The notes: a model not told the origin generated them from the sequence alone. Positions 21,549-32,030 are shown, counted from the stretch's first letter. The stretch is DNA of 64,000 nt from Meghimatium bilineatum (GCA_034231615.1 CM067311.1:18059173-18123172); one strand, 5' to 3'. A program made the numbers and translations.

Positions 21549-21961
21549 CTGTTTATAGAAATCTAATACATTAGTCAGGTATTTGTGTAGGTCGTCGAGA
21601 AAATGACACCATGTATGGTTCACTTTTAATGAAATTGCTTCTGAAAGAATATAATTATCCGAGAATATGAACTATTCTGATGATTTGGCAAGAGAGAAAA
21701 ATGGTCACACAGAGTGATAAAATTCCAGAAAATGAGAAATCATTCCTTCGTCTTATAATGAAAAGCCATATTTTCAAACGAACTCATATGCTCATTGCAA
21801 CAGAGCATTGAATATATTGTGTGTATTACTCACCACCGAAAAGTTCGTTTAGTCATTAGTTAGGTTTCAGAGAGATTGTTAGATTTCCAACGTGATTGAT
21901 CGTCCAGTGTTATAGAATAGTGCATTTGGTGCCTTTGCATTAACCAAAAGGAGAGCTAAAT

Positions 21962-22339
21962 TTGCAGAGAGGTTATTGGAAGTTTTGTCGATGGATGTTG
22001 CCATATACTTTTATGAAACGTTATCAGAATTTTCGAGTCTGTTTCGGGAGACAACCAGTCGAAGGCTTTGAATTTGGATTAACCTGCTGTCTTTTCTTGA
22101 AGACACAGCCAGTCAATGTTAAAGATGTCTTTTTCAAGTCAATGGGATGGCCTCTTTTAGTTCACAGTCGCACAACGAACATCACAAAAAGTACTTATAA
22201 CACAAGCAGAAATGTCTTTCCCTCCCCCCACCTTACACACCCTAACGCTGAGGATGTATCCTTGTATGACCATTTAATCAGTTGTGAGCAATGTACGGCC
22301 CGAGGGCCACATTCGACACGCCCAGCCAGTCTGATCTAG
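21962..22339 (+). other. orphan open reading frame, 125 codons
   Basis: The longest open frame here that is not explained by a tandem repeat or a LINE. It begins MQRGYWKFCRWMLPYTFMKR and ends CEQCTARGPHSTRPASLI. I recognise no domain, signal peptide or membrane segment. Its last 50 bases (ACGGCCCGAGGGCCACATTC) resemble the subterminal part of hAT elements such as the one at 60700. No splice or promoter evidence supports a gene. Most likely a chance frame. Confidence 0.2.
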
Positions 22340-22519
22340 TTAGTCGCCGAATCATCATTATTACACTACAGACACACAGATGCTCCGATCTTCACTTTGA
22401 GTGTATGTACCATTACAGGATGTCTGACAGAATCTCTACTTGAGTGTATCTCCATTACACAATGTGTGACAGTAAAAATTAAAAAGCATTATTCAATATA
22501 ATTGTATGTTCAGTGTATG

Positions 22520-22760
22520 TTTTTTTATACAAATTTTTGTATTATCAAGGTATTTTTAATGTTATTATCTAGTTCACATGTTCTACTTAAGTTATCTATT
22601 TGGTCTATTAGTCTCTGAAGTTCCTGTTCACTTTCTGCTACATTAATTTTACTGAGATTGTACTTAGATATATCACTTTTAACACAAACAATATTTTCTT
22701 TAACTACGTTGTCAATATTTGAAATAAAATATTCAAAGTAATAATTGTTAAGGGCTACAT
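22520..22760 (-). mobile_element. RTE-like reverse transcriptase remnant, open but without catalytic box
   Basis: A stop-free minus-strand frame of about 80 codons with no Met start reads VALNNYYFEYFISNIDNVVK, then YNLSKINVAESEQELQRLID, then NLSRTCELDNNIKNT. The block AESEQELQRLIDxI...NIKxT is typical of the region just after YADD in RTE-type reverse transcriptases. Aligned that way, YADD is replaced by YNLS. The similarity is short and could be accidental. Confidence 0.45.
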
Positions 22761-22985
22761 CAACTTTACATCAATGTATGGCTCAGAAACATGGATAATG
22801 AAAATAAAAATATATTGTACATGTTTATAAACATAATCGTAAACCTAACTTGAAGGTAGAGTTGAGGGATGCATAGCAAGATGTAGGCACAGATACAAAT
22901 GGGAGGGAAACATCATGAAATGGACAGCATATAGTCTAAAAGAGTGCATCACCAAGGCAAGAGACAAAATGTTTTAGGTATGTTG
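22740..22985 (+). mobile_element. LINE tail remnant
   Basis: GYINFTSMYGSETWIMKIKI followed, after a break, by RCRHRYKWEGNIMKWTAYSL and KECITKARDKMF. SETW and the terminal KARD motif place it in a LINE tail. The last part recurs at 57680-57745. Confidence 0.65.
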
Positions 22986-23099
22986 CAGCCAACGTTTTTT
23001 GCGGCGACGGCACGTGTTTATGATGGGAAAATTGAACCGTTGTAGTGCCGCAGATACCAAGTCCCTAGAATGGAGAGAGGGTTTCACAAAAAACATCTA

Positions 23100-23300
23100 A
23101 CTTTAAACACAAACAGTATATGGTTGCTGATCCAGCGATCCATGGGCGCATGCCATCTGATCCAATGCAACAAGCACAATATGGTTGCTAATCCCGCGGT
23201 CCATAGGCTCATGTCATCTGATCAAATGCAATATACACAATATGGTTGCTGATCCAGCGGTTCGTGGGCTCATGCCGTTTGATCCAATGCAACATATACT
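23100..23300. repeat. about 63-bp tandem repeat, 3 copies
   Basis: Units contain ATATGGTTGCTGATCCAGCG, GGCTCATGCC and TGATCCAATGCAA. Confidence 0.9.
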
Positions 23301-23374
23301 GTTTAAATATGTGCATCCAATTACATTTAACTACATACAAGATGTAGACACTCAAACCACTTACAATTATATAC

Positions 23375-23402
23375 AATATATATATATATATATATATATA
23401 AC
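23375..23402. repeat. (TA)n microsatellite
   Basis: About 13 TA units at the 5' border of the LINE fragment that follows. Confidence 0.9.
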
Positions 23403-25021
23403 CTTCCCATTGAAGAAGAATGGAACAAATTCAAGATAGCCGTAACGCAAATAGCGGAAGAAAATTGTGGATACATGAAACACAAAGGTAGAAAGCACAA
23501 GGTACAATCATGGTGGAACGAGGAAGTCAAATGCGCCATAAAAGCTAAGAACGAAAACCCAAGGTAACATCAAGGTGGAACGAGGAAATCACATGCGCCA
23601 TAAAAGATAACAATTCAAGAAATGAGCTGCAAGCAAAGATTATATCAAGTACAGGACAGCTAAATCTATATCACAGAAAATCATTAAACATGCTGAAACT
23701 AAAGCTTGACCAAAATATGGCGCATCATTAAGTACAAGTTGCAAACAAGCACAAAAGAAATTCTACACGAAAATTAAGAATATGAGAATCAAAGAAGCTA
23801 AATATGAACCAACAGAAATAATAAATTATGAAAATGGAAAGACAATCAATGACCAGAAACGAATCATGGAAGGGTTGCAAAAGTATTTTAAAGAATTGCT
23901 AAATCTAAAACACAAATGGGACAACAACATAGTAAACAGTAAAACAAAATAGTTCGAACCAAACATATTGCTAGTTGAAATATAAAATACCATACAAACA
24001 GCTCCATCACACAAAGCCCCAGGGCCTGATAACATACAAGTCTAATTAACCAAAAACCAAAGCAGCGACAGTTATAGGGATAAAATGGTTACATATGTTG
24101 CTTAATATAATATGAAATACATATGAAACACCAGAAGACTGTAAAATAGCTGTAATAAAAATATAATAAGAAAAACGGAAACGAAAGAAATTGTACAAAG
24201 CACATAGGTATTTTACATCTAAGCTACACTGGAGTAATTCATTTTCAACATAATTCTAGAAAGAAGATTACGAGCATTCATATAACCACAGTTTAGCAAC
24301 ACTCAAATGGGATTCCGTAAGAACAAAAGCTGTACAGATGCCATTTTTACATTCAGACAACAGGCAGAAAAAACAACTGAAAACAGCAAAGAATTGTATA
24401 TCGCAGTTGTCGACCAAGAATAAGCCGTGGACAGAGTAGACAGACAACTTTGGAAATACAATCAAAATATGGGGTTCCACAACACCTGTCAACTTGTGTA
24501 GAAGTAGTTACACAGGCGGTCAATGGGCAATTAGCACGAGTGTAAAGCTTTCAAAAACATTTGACATACACTCTGTCGTGCGACAAACATGTGTTTTATC
24601 TCTCTTATCATTCATCACATTATCGATAGCATATGAGACATTGACAACACTAATGAAGAAGACAACCAAAACAACCTCATAAGCGAACTTCTTTTTACAG
24701 ACCATCAAGCAATAATAGCAACAACAAAAGAACAACAACAATATATAAGTAGACTCCACACAACATGTAGGGACTTGAAGATAAACACAGAAAAAAACCG
24801 AGGTAATCGAATCACAAAAACAGAAAGAAATATTACTATTCTAATCGATGGCAAAGAACTTAAACAGGTGAAAGAATTCACTATCTTGGAAGCATCGTAT
24901 CATCGAATGGAAAAAAATACAAAAGAAATACAACATAGATGTAACATAGGATATCAAATCTTGGGAGAGATGTCTCCTATTTTTAAAAACAAATATGTTA
25001 TCAGGAACACTAAAACTATGT
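23403..25021 (+). mobile_element. LINE-W, long decayed copy (linker through reverse transcriptase)
   Basis: In order: EEEWNKFKIAVTQIAEENCG and WWNEEVKCAIKAKNENPR (linker after the endonuclease), a 58-bp internal duplication at 23505-23620, APSHKAPGPDNIQ (split over frames, 24000-24040), QMGFRKNKSCTDAIFTFRQ, QEAVDRVDRQLWKYN-like sequence with a stop, SELLFTDHQAI at 24685-24712 and DLKINTEKNRGNRI, then QVKEFTILEASYHRMEK. The second catalytic Asp of FADD is His (FTDH). This is the most 5'-extended LINE of the window. It is interrupted at 25022 by a LINE-H fragment and resumes at 25320. Confidence 0.85.
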
Positions 25022-25312
25022 TCTTGATTCTTGATTCTTAATTATAAAACTGGCCTCACAGCACGTGGGGCATTCTCATAAGTGCTCCGCCCTCTGTTCC
25101 AGCAGCCATTCGACTCGATGGTGTTTCGAGCCCAATGCCGCAGAAACAGACGTCGACATCAGGGCACAACTCTGACCCTTGAGACAGGTTTCTTTGTTGT
25201 TCCGCCCACCCACGCCGTGCTCGTAACTAGTTCAAGCACAACGTCGGCCTGTCGAAACAACAAGGTAACTGTTATCGAAGGCTACGACTACGGGTCGTAA
25301 TAAAACGATCAT
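25022..25312 (-). mobile_element. LINE-H RNase H tail inserted in LINE-W
   Basis: Minus-strand reading has KGQSCALMSTSVSAALGSK, then LEQRAEHL, a stop and CPTCCEASF, followed by a tail of AATCAAG units. It is about 90 percent alike to 43060-43319 by eye. CTAAAACTAT to the left and ATAAAACGAT to the right may be a decayed target duplication. Confidence 0.8.
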
Positions 25313-25700
25313 CATGGCATCACCATGTTACTAATGTCAAACGTGGACACTTACAACAGAATCCAAAGGAAAACTTGTTACAACAGAAATTACTTGTTTT
25401 AGTAGAATCCTCAGAGTAACAAAATGAGACAGAATCAGAAACGAAAACATTACAAGACTGACAAACACAATACCAATTCTGGATTACCTCAGACGACAAC
25501 AGATTAAGTGGTTTTCACATGCTTCCAGAATACCATCAGACAGTGCCTCTCAAAGCCAGATGCAGACCTTGCAAACGATGGATTACAAAAATAAAAGTCC
25601 AACAAAAACAAACATATATGAAGCACACCATAAAAAGCCATCTTCAGAGAACTCTTCTACTCCTGACGCTGAAAAGTATAATTTTTATAAAGCAAAAAGA
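25313..25700 (+). mobile_element. LINE-W continuation after the LINE-H insertion
   Basis: Resumes with IIMASPCY, CQTWTLTTESKEKLVTTEIT, RIRNENITRLTNTIPILDYL, RRQQIKWFSHASRIPSDSAS and the 3' end CTCCTGACGCTGAAAAG. This follows on from the sequence before 25022. Confidence 0.8.
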
Positions 25701-25756
25701 AAAACAAAAGAAAATGCACTTACACTCAAACTACTTCTAATTATATACTATATATG

Positions 25757-25761
25757 TAATT

Positions 25762-25850
<89 letters not shown>
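25757..25850. repeat. (TA)n microsatellite, about 45 units
   Basis: Uninterrupted AT dinucleotides, able to extrude as a cruciform. Confidence 0.98.
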
Positions 25851-25853
<3 letters not shown>

Positions 25854-25859
25854 GTTTAA

Positions 25860-26138
25860 GTGAAGAGCCGCAAGATCAAATTACACTACTAAACGAAGGC
25901 TGTCTCAATCACAACATGAAGATCAACACAGAAAAAAAAATAGAACTATGCCCATAGGCAGAAAACCACATACAACCAACATAAAAATGAATCATAAGCT
26001 ACTGAAAAAAGTGCAGGAATTTAAATATATAGGGAGAATTTTTACAGCCGATGGAAGAATCCACATAGCTCAATACACGAATTCAAAATTCCAACTACGT
26101 AAATTATGAACCGCCAATTTTGAAACACACATCTATCC
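25860..26138 (+). mobile_element. LINE-W fragment, 5' side of a nested insertion
   Basis: Pieces read EEPQDQITLLNEGCLNHNMK, INTEKKIELCP, YKLLKKVQEFKYIGRIFTAD-like sequence in several frames. It is colinear with 43840-44115. The CTATCC at 26133-26138 is followed by foreign RNase H sequence. Confidence 0.75.
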
Positions 26139-26226
26139 TGGTGTAATGGCGGATACACTCAGGAAGAGTTCTGAGCAACTATGGACGTGTCCATTTTGCA
26201 GTGATGATGGTCCGACGACTTACTAA
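26139..26226 (+). mobile_element. 88-bp LINE-H terminus inserted in LINE-W
   Basis: Reads GVMADTLRKSSEQLWTCPFC then SDDGPTTY and a TTACTAACTA tail. The same end in the copy at 40814 reads DDPTTN then ACTAACTAACTAA. The related LINE-W at 44115 lacks it and runs CTATCCAGATGG, so the insertion point is exact. CTATCC before and CTATACC after are the probable target duplication. Confidence 0.8.
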
Positions 26227-26660
26227 CTATACCGATGGAAACCAAATGCATAAATTCAATATTCATCCCAACATTATGTCTTCAATGTCAGACATGGACA
26301 CTAAATAAAGAACAAGAGAGAACGCTTACTAAATGTGAAATGAGATGTCTAAGAAAAGCGGAAAATATAACAAGAAGAGATCATGTGAAAAGTTAAGAAA
26401 TTACAAGAACTTTTGTAACAACATCTGTAGCCAAATATATTGGAAAAAAGAAGTTGAAATGGTTCGGCCACCTAATGACAATGAAGCCTTATTGGCCATC
26501 AGTAAGACCATACAATATGAAATTGGAAACAGCAAGACAAAGAGGAAGACCAAGAAGATTGTGAATTGAAGAAGTTACCAACGTTCTGACACAGCAAAGT
26601 ATTACAAGCTACCAAACGTGCACTAGTCCGAACACTGATTGTCTTTCAATCCTGTCTCAC
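26227..26660 (+). mobile_element. LINE-W continuation (tail)
   Basis: Reads METKCINSIFIPTLCLQCQT, WTLNKEQERTLTKCEMRCLR, after stops ITRTFVTTSVAKYIGKKKLK, WFGHLMTMKPYWPS and ARQRGRPRRL. The same order occurs at 44120-44430. Confidence 0.85.
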
Positions 26661-26749
26661 AGCATAATCAGAAAAAAAGAGATAGGTAGATAAACTTACA
26701 CTCTAACCGACTCCAATTACATTCAATATATGTGTACACTTACAAAAGC

Positions 26750-26800
26750 TTTCGTTACTGCATGTTGTCCTGTGAAGGAGTGAAGGGAGGCTTTCTATGG
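26750..26800 (-). mobile_element. SINE-E 3' end fragment
   Basis: TTACTGCATGTTGTCCTGTG, AAGGAGTGAAGGGAGGCTTT matches the SINE-E ends at 9135 and 62815. Confidence 0.65.
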
Positions 26801-26835
26801 GCTGTACACTTTCTATGGGCTGTACACTTACACTG
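26793..26835. repeat. 22-bp direct duplication
   Basis: TTTCTATGGGCTGTACAC is repeated with its flanks between SINE-E and SINE-F. Confidence 0.9.
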
Positions 26836-26842
26836 TACACAC

Positions 26843-27112
26843 GGGAGCCGCGTTAGAGCAGTGGTTAGAGCACTGGCTTCGTATATCAGTGGTCCTGGGT
26901 TCATTCCCCAGTTGAGGCGGAAATGTATTTCAGATCGCAACGGCTCCCGGGTCGACCCAGCCTTAAATGGGTACCGGATAAATCCGGGAGGTAAAGACTG
27001 CGAGGGAGAGGAGATGGCTACCGCCCTCATTTGCAGAGCCTCTGAAATGTGAGATCGCTAACATCTCGCACCCATACGGCATTAATAAATGCTATGGGTT
27101 ACATTACTTTAT
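26843..27112 (+). mobile_element. SINE-F, nearly complete tRNA-derived SINE
   Basis: The head GTTAGAGCAGTGGTTAGAGC then CTGGCTTCGTATATCAGTGG and CTGGGTTCATTCCCC has A-box and B-box like elements about 35 bp apart. The body has GGCGGAAATGTATTTCAGAT, CCTTAAATGGGTACCGGATA and AGGAGATGGCTACCGCCCTC, then GGCATTAATAAATGCTATGG near the end. The open frames on both strands (106 and 91 codons) are coincidental. Gastropod genomes carry similar SINEs, from memory. Confidence 0.8.
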
Positions 27113-27114
27113 TT

Positions 27115-27835
27115 TACACTTACAAACACTACATAAACCACACAAAACCATTACAATTACATACAATACATACCCACTCGATGTTTGAAAAAATCCTATC
27201 CAGAAGTAATATGTGTTGTCTTTGTTTTCCGAGTGCGTAATATCCGTTGATAGTTTAGTACGTTTGTTCCTGTATTCTCTGCAATGTTTCCCTTGAAATA
27301 AACAAACTTTCACAGATTTTCTGGTTGCACTAAGCAGAAATTGCTTGTTAATTGGTGTAGCCTAATTCATGACAAGTAATTAGTTATACGTGTCCAACTT
27401 GATATATGTGAACTAGAGACAGCCTCAGTATCCACCTAACCTACTGACTTGAACTAGCAAATTAGTGAGTGAGGAATAAATCCCGTGTTTTGTGTGCCTG
27501 TTCTCACAATTTGACAAATATATTTCAATTATCAGGGAATAGTTTGTTGTATTTGGCGTACAACGTTGCTGAGAAATCTCCAGCATAGGAAAATTATAGC
27601 GGTAATGAACGAGAATGTATCATGGTTTCATCTATTGTCATCAAGCGAGTAATGTCCTGAAGATAAACAAGTATAACGTAGATTCAGAGAATTTGTTTGG
27701 AAAAACAACACAACAAATAAAAAATATGAAAACATGATTTTATTTTAAAATCAGCTTATAACTTAATAATGGATGAAGTCTGCAGATAGGGTGCTCAAAC
27801 CGCCCCACTCTACCACACCCCACACCTTAAATAAT
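27115..27835. other. unannotated stretch
   Basis: No recognised feature. C-rich run near 27795-27825. Confidence 0.5.
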
Positions 27836-27839
27836 AAGA

Positions 27840-28594
27840 ACATGATTTTTAGTAGTAGGAATTTTGCCACGGGGTAGATAAACCCGAGGTTCACGAATCT
27901 TGCACGAGATGTACCGTTGTGTGAACTTGTCTCGCGTAACTAGACGTTTTGTGCATGTACACGTGGGGTCTTGAACCTTTCCTCTCTTCGAGCATCATTT
28001 CGGTTATAGGAAAGCATCAACGGTAGAGTTGGGCCCAGGTTCGTTCGCCCTCTTAGTAGAGGTGTAATTCGCCCGACATCGTGAATTCCTTGTCCAAGTC
28101 TGAGTAAGGATACATATATAGGAGCACAGTAACTAGAAGCTTGTCTCAGCTAACAAACTAGTTACGATTTCTTTGGAACGTTTTCCCGTTCTATTTGTAA
28201 ATGGCGCTGACCTCTGAGGTTGTGATGCCCTTTCATTGTACTCAATCTGTTATCCTTACGGAGACTAAGGCACACCTTGTAATATTCGCCATGACATCTA
28301 CCCATTTCGTAACATCTGCATTGCCCCCCCCCTCCAACGCTTCCGCCGGACTGACTATCGTCACTGTATGTGTTGGCGCAGAGATATCGCAGATATTGCC
28401 TGTCTTTTTTTCAGTCAATGCCCGTTCTATCTGCTGCCTCCACATCCCCAAAGGTTTCAGTCAGAATCAGCACGAGCAGCTCTATTTCTGTTTCCAGGAG
28501 GTACTTTTGAGGATCCACGAGGAGGTACTTTTGAGATCTTGGATATTAGCTAACCCTGGATACGTCGAGAGCAATGCGGTACCCATTGCACCCC
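27840..28594 (-). mobile_element. Retro-A copy 3, old and internally deleted
   Basis: Sense is minus. The right end begins GGGGTGCAATGGGTACCGCA, equal to the start of the full copy (GGGGTGCAAAGGGAACGCAT). AGAATCAGCACGAGCAGCTC and ACTAGAAGCTTGTCTCAGCT match the first 470 bp of copy 1, and 27880-28110 matches its last third (CTCGCGTAACTAGACG, TCGCCCTCTTAGTAGAGGTG). The 107-bp units are missing. The 134-codon plus-strand frame at 28201-28605 is antisense to the element and not a gene. Confidence 0.8.
28492..28540. repeat. 24-bp direct duplication in Retro-A copy 3
   Basis: GAGGTACTTTTGAG occurs twice; copy 1 of Retro-A has one counterpart. Confidence 0.85.
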
Positions 28595-28979
28595 TCACAT
28601 TATGATGATGTAGTTCATGTTTTTCACCCCTTCCATGTATATAATCTTCTGTTTTCATGTTCAAGTGTATTGCATATCGTCTTGTTATTTTCATCACAGA
28701 ACTGTACAGGATGTCTCGTCTGTCAGTTCTTGTCCCTGAAACAATTTGTCCTAGAAATGTCTTGTGTCTTACTTACCCTCCACTGTTTAAATATTCTAAA
28801 GTATTCTTAATATTTCTTCGTACTTTGTTCGTACTCTGTGAGCTAAGAATCGAACCGTCTGACACCAAATTAACACACCCACACTGGAATGTAAAAAAAA
28901 TGGGCCCAGAGGGCTTGCTCTAAATTATGTAACGGAAAATAGATGCAAATATTTGTTAATGATGGCGATAATTCATACC

Positions 28980-30045
28980 AAGAATAGTAGTGACAGGGAA
29001 ACATAAGTATAATGAAGGAGATATCTAGCCACAGAGACAGTGAGTGAAATAGATGAGAAATGTGATGTAGTAAATGAGAAAGATAATTTAGTGAAGGGAA
29101 AGTTAATTTAATAAATTAGAAATCAAATGTGGTAAACTAAAATAGGTTAATATGATGAACGAGGAAGTTAATGTAGTGAATGAGAAAGTTGATGTAGTGA
29201 AGTAGAAAGTTGGTGAAGTGAAGTAGAAAGTTGGTGAAGTGAAGTAGAAAGTTGGTGAAGTGAAGTAGAAAGTTGGTGAAGTGAAGTAGAAAGTTGGTGA
29301 AGTGAAGTAGAAAGTTGGTGAAGTGAAGTAGAAAGTTCGTGAAGTGAAGTAGAAAGTTCGTGAAGTGGATGAGCACGTTAATGCAGTGAATGAGAAAATT
29401 GTTGTAGCGAATGACAAATTTGTTGTAGTGAATGAGAAATTTGTTGTAGTGAATGAGAAATTTGTTGTAGTGAATGAGAAATTTGTTGTAGTGAATGAGA
29501 AATTTGTTGTAGTGAATGAGAAATTTGTTGTAGTGAATGAGAAATTTGTTGTAGTGAATGAGAAATTTGTTGTAGCGAATGCGAAATGTGTTGCAATGAA
29601 TGAAAATATGATGTAGTGAATGAAAAATTTGATGTAGTAAATGAAAAAGTTGATGTAGTGAATGATAATGTTGTTGGAGTGACTGAGAAAGTTTATGCAA
29701 TGAATGAGGAAGTTGATGTAATGAATGAGGAAGTTGATGTAATGAATGAGGAAGTTGATGTAATGAATGAGGAAGTTGATGTAATGAATGAGAAAGTTGA
29801 TGTAATGAATGAGGAAGTTGATGTAATGAATGAGGAAGTTGATGTAATGAATGAGAAAGTTGATGTAATGAATGAGGAAGTTGATGTAATGAATGAGGAA
29901 GTTGATGTAATGAATGAGGAAGTTGATGTTATGAATGAGGAAGTTGATGTAATGAATGAGGAAGTTGATTTAATGAATGAGGAAGTTGATGTAATGAATG
30001 AGGAAGTGATGTAATGAATGAGTAAATTGATGCAGCCAGTGAGAA
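28980..30045. repeat. 21-bp minisatellite with three variant domains, about 48 copies
   Basis: Domain 1 (29190-29365): GTAGAAAGTTGGTGAAGTGA. Domain 2 (29365-29600): GAGAAATTTGTTGTAGTGAA. Domain 3 (29690-30020): GAGGAAGTTGATGTAATGAA. All derive from one 21-bp unit. Because 21 is a multiple of three, frames stay open on both strands (187 codons minus at 29137-29700, 132 codons plus at 29616-30014). The repeats DVMNEEV or HYNKFLI have no domain match and I do not call them genes. Confidence 0.95.
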
Positions 30046-30059
30046 AATTGATGTATGGT

Positions 30060-30410
30060 ACAATGACCTTTCATTCTATACGAAAAAGATAGCCAGCCTA
30101 TATAAACTATACGAAAGTGTTGCTAATCTATGTAGTCTATATGAAAGCATATATAGTTTATATACTATATGCGAAAGGGATCGCTAGCCTATAGGATGTA
30201 TACGAAAGGTGTATATGAAGCCAGCTTATGAAACCTATACATAAGGGATCGCCAGCCTGTATAATCTATACAAATGGATCGCAGTCTATATATAATCTAT
30301 AGAAAAGGGATCGCAATCAATATATAATATATAGAAAAGGGATGGCAGCCTATATATAATATATACAAAAGATCGCTAACTAATATAGTATATATATATT
30401 TGAAAAGGGA
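30060..30410. repeat. diverged tandem repeat, about 33-38 bp unit
   Basis: AGCCTATATA, CTATACGAAA and GGGATCGC blocks recur about nine times with much variation. Confidence 0.8.
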
Positions 30411-30419
30411 AAATGACAG

Positions 30420-31435
30420 GAAAATTGTTTGATAAACACTTTCTCTGAAAACGTATCTGATCTTATCGATTAGTGGTCAAGCGACCAGTGCACAGCTTAC
30501 ACACAAATTAAAGTCCCGAGTCTGCCCAATGGATGCGACTATAGATAGAATTGGATTGAAACCAATGATCAGTTTCACATTTTTGTTTCACACTTTTAGA
30601 CGAATTTTTCTAATTCAAGTTGTTTATGCGGTGGATAAAAAAAAAATTCTTGACATCAACTTTTTCCAATCCCCCCTCCGTTTCCCCTTATAAACAACTG
30701 TCGTTTTTAGCGCCCCCCCCCCAGCCCCCATATGAACTAGACACTATGAAAATAAATGTTATTTAATGTTGTATTCGATCAAATAATGTTTCCATTTCTC
30801 TCAATTCTCATCAAATATGTGTACAAGAGCAGGTGTACAAAACCTTAGAGATGAATAACAAAAATTACAACTAGAAAATAATAGAAGATTCAGCATGTGG
30901 TTATGTGTCTGCGTGGAACATTGACAATAAGCGATATATTTCGCCCGCCTGGTGTAAAACAAACCATGACTCAATCTTCTGCCGGGTTTCTAATTTCATG
31001 AAACTGAAATATTGCTTGTAGAATTGCACTCAGTGCGATGTCATAACTGCTCTGTAATTTATGTGAACAAAAAGCGTGAGAGGCGGATAATTTACACGTT
31101 AAATCAGATTGAAATTCAGAGTTATTCCACAATAACAAAAAGGATCAGAAGTAGTAGACAATTGAACTCATTGTATTAGACCAAATGTGCTTCGCCACTA
31201 TCAGCATAGTATCATTCAACCGAATGTATCGCTTAGAGCACGTAATTGTCAATATTCTGATGATTAATATTGTTACTGTGTATGGTTGAATACCAGCATG
31301 TGAAAGAAATGTTGCAGAAGTGTCACGACAATATGATTGACAGAAGGAGGATCCAACTTAGACGTCCGTAAAGACACGATGATGATGATGTTATTCCTTC
31401 GCAAGCGAAGAAAAGAATGGCATGAAAAAACATTT
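30420..31435. other. unannotated stretch with C-rich tract
   Basis: Contains a C9 homopolymer at about 30713 and pyrimidine-rich sequence like the interior of MITE-T, but no terminal repeats were seen. No reading frame. Confidence 0.45.
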
Positions 31436-31455
31436 AATGCGATGGGGGGAAAAAT

Positions 31456-31480
31456 TATTATTATTATTATTATTAAAATT
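31456..31480. repeat. (TTA)n microsatellite
   Basis: Eight TTA/ATT units, adjoining the 3' end of the minus-strand LINE-Z and possibly derived from its tail. Confidence 0.9.
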
Positions 31481-31489
31481 GGTAATTAA

Positions 31490-32030
31490 CTAATTTGGTT
31501 TGTGAGTTCGTAGATGCCCGATGAGTCCGATTTGTGCACAGAAAGTTCTATTGCAGTGTATGCAGGAGTGCTGAAGGTTCGGGGTAGGAGAATTTTCGGA
31601 TTTGTCTTTCTGCTTCTTGCGCTTGTGGATTGCCCGCAGTGTTCCTTTTTTTCAAATTTCGTGATGCCAGCAGTGATCTGAGTGTGAAAGACTGAGCGAT
31701 CAAGTTCTGCAATATCTCAGGAGCTAGGATCGATGCTGAAGTGCTTGAGAAAGCTTTTTAGGTGATCCTTGAAGCGCTTTTTTCTGCCCTCCGCTTGAAC
31801 GTTTACCTTCACACAGCTCCCCATAGAATAATCTCTTTGGAAGGCGCTTGTCTGGCATACGGACGATGTGGCCAGTTGCAGTTTCTGATAGTGTGCTGCC
31901 AAGATATACAAACTTATTTGCAGTATTAAGTTTTTTGCCCTTTACTGTAATCACTGGTTCTGTGTAGGGGACACCTGGCGTAAAGGCAAGAAAATAGAAG
32001 AACACTGACTCATCTTCTATTCGTTATATA
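31490..32030 (-). mobile_element. LINE-Z 3' end with intact C2H2 finger motif
   Basis: Minus-strand pieces: GVPYTEPVITVKGKKLNTAN, KFVYLGSTLSETATGHIVRM (an internal deletion joins the YLGST region to the tail), DKRLPKRLFYGELCEGKRS, KLSQALQHRS and finally CIHCNRTFCAQIGLIGHLRT then HKP at about 31494-31564. The spacing Cys-x2-Cys-x12-His-x3-His is a classical zinc finger. Frameshifts separate the parts. Confidence 0.85.

Noticed and set aside
22285-22335. Second hAT element
   Set aside because: CGGCCCGAGGGCCACATTCG resembles subterminal hAT sequence, but no CAGGGG end or 8-bp duplication was found. The same applies to 49909.
25757-25850. Origin or terminator at the (TA)n tract
   Set aside because: A pure dinucleotide repeat gives no evidence of such function.
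26843-26905. Functional tRNA gene
   Set aside because: Box-like motifs are present, but no acceptor-stem pairing or anticodon arm fits, and SINE body follows.
26732-27052. 106-codon plus and 91-codon minus frames
   Set aside because: Both lie on SINE-F and the SINE-E fragment.
28201-28605. 134-codon plus-strand frame as a gene
   Set aside because: It is the antisense of Retro-A copy 3; the same region in copy 1 is not open.
29137-30014. 187- and 132-codon frames as coiled-coil proteins
   Set aside because: 21-bp repeat keeps both strands open; no start context, no flanking coding sequence.
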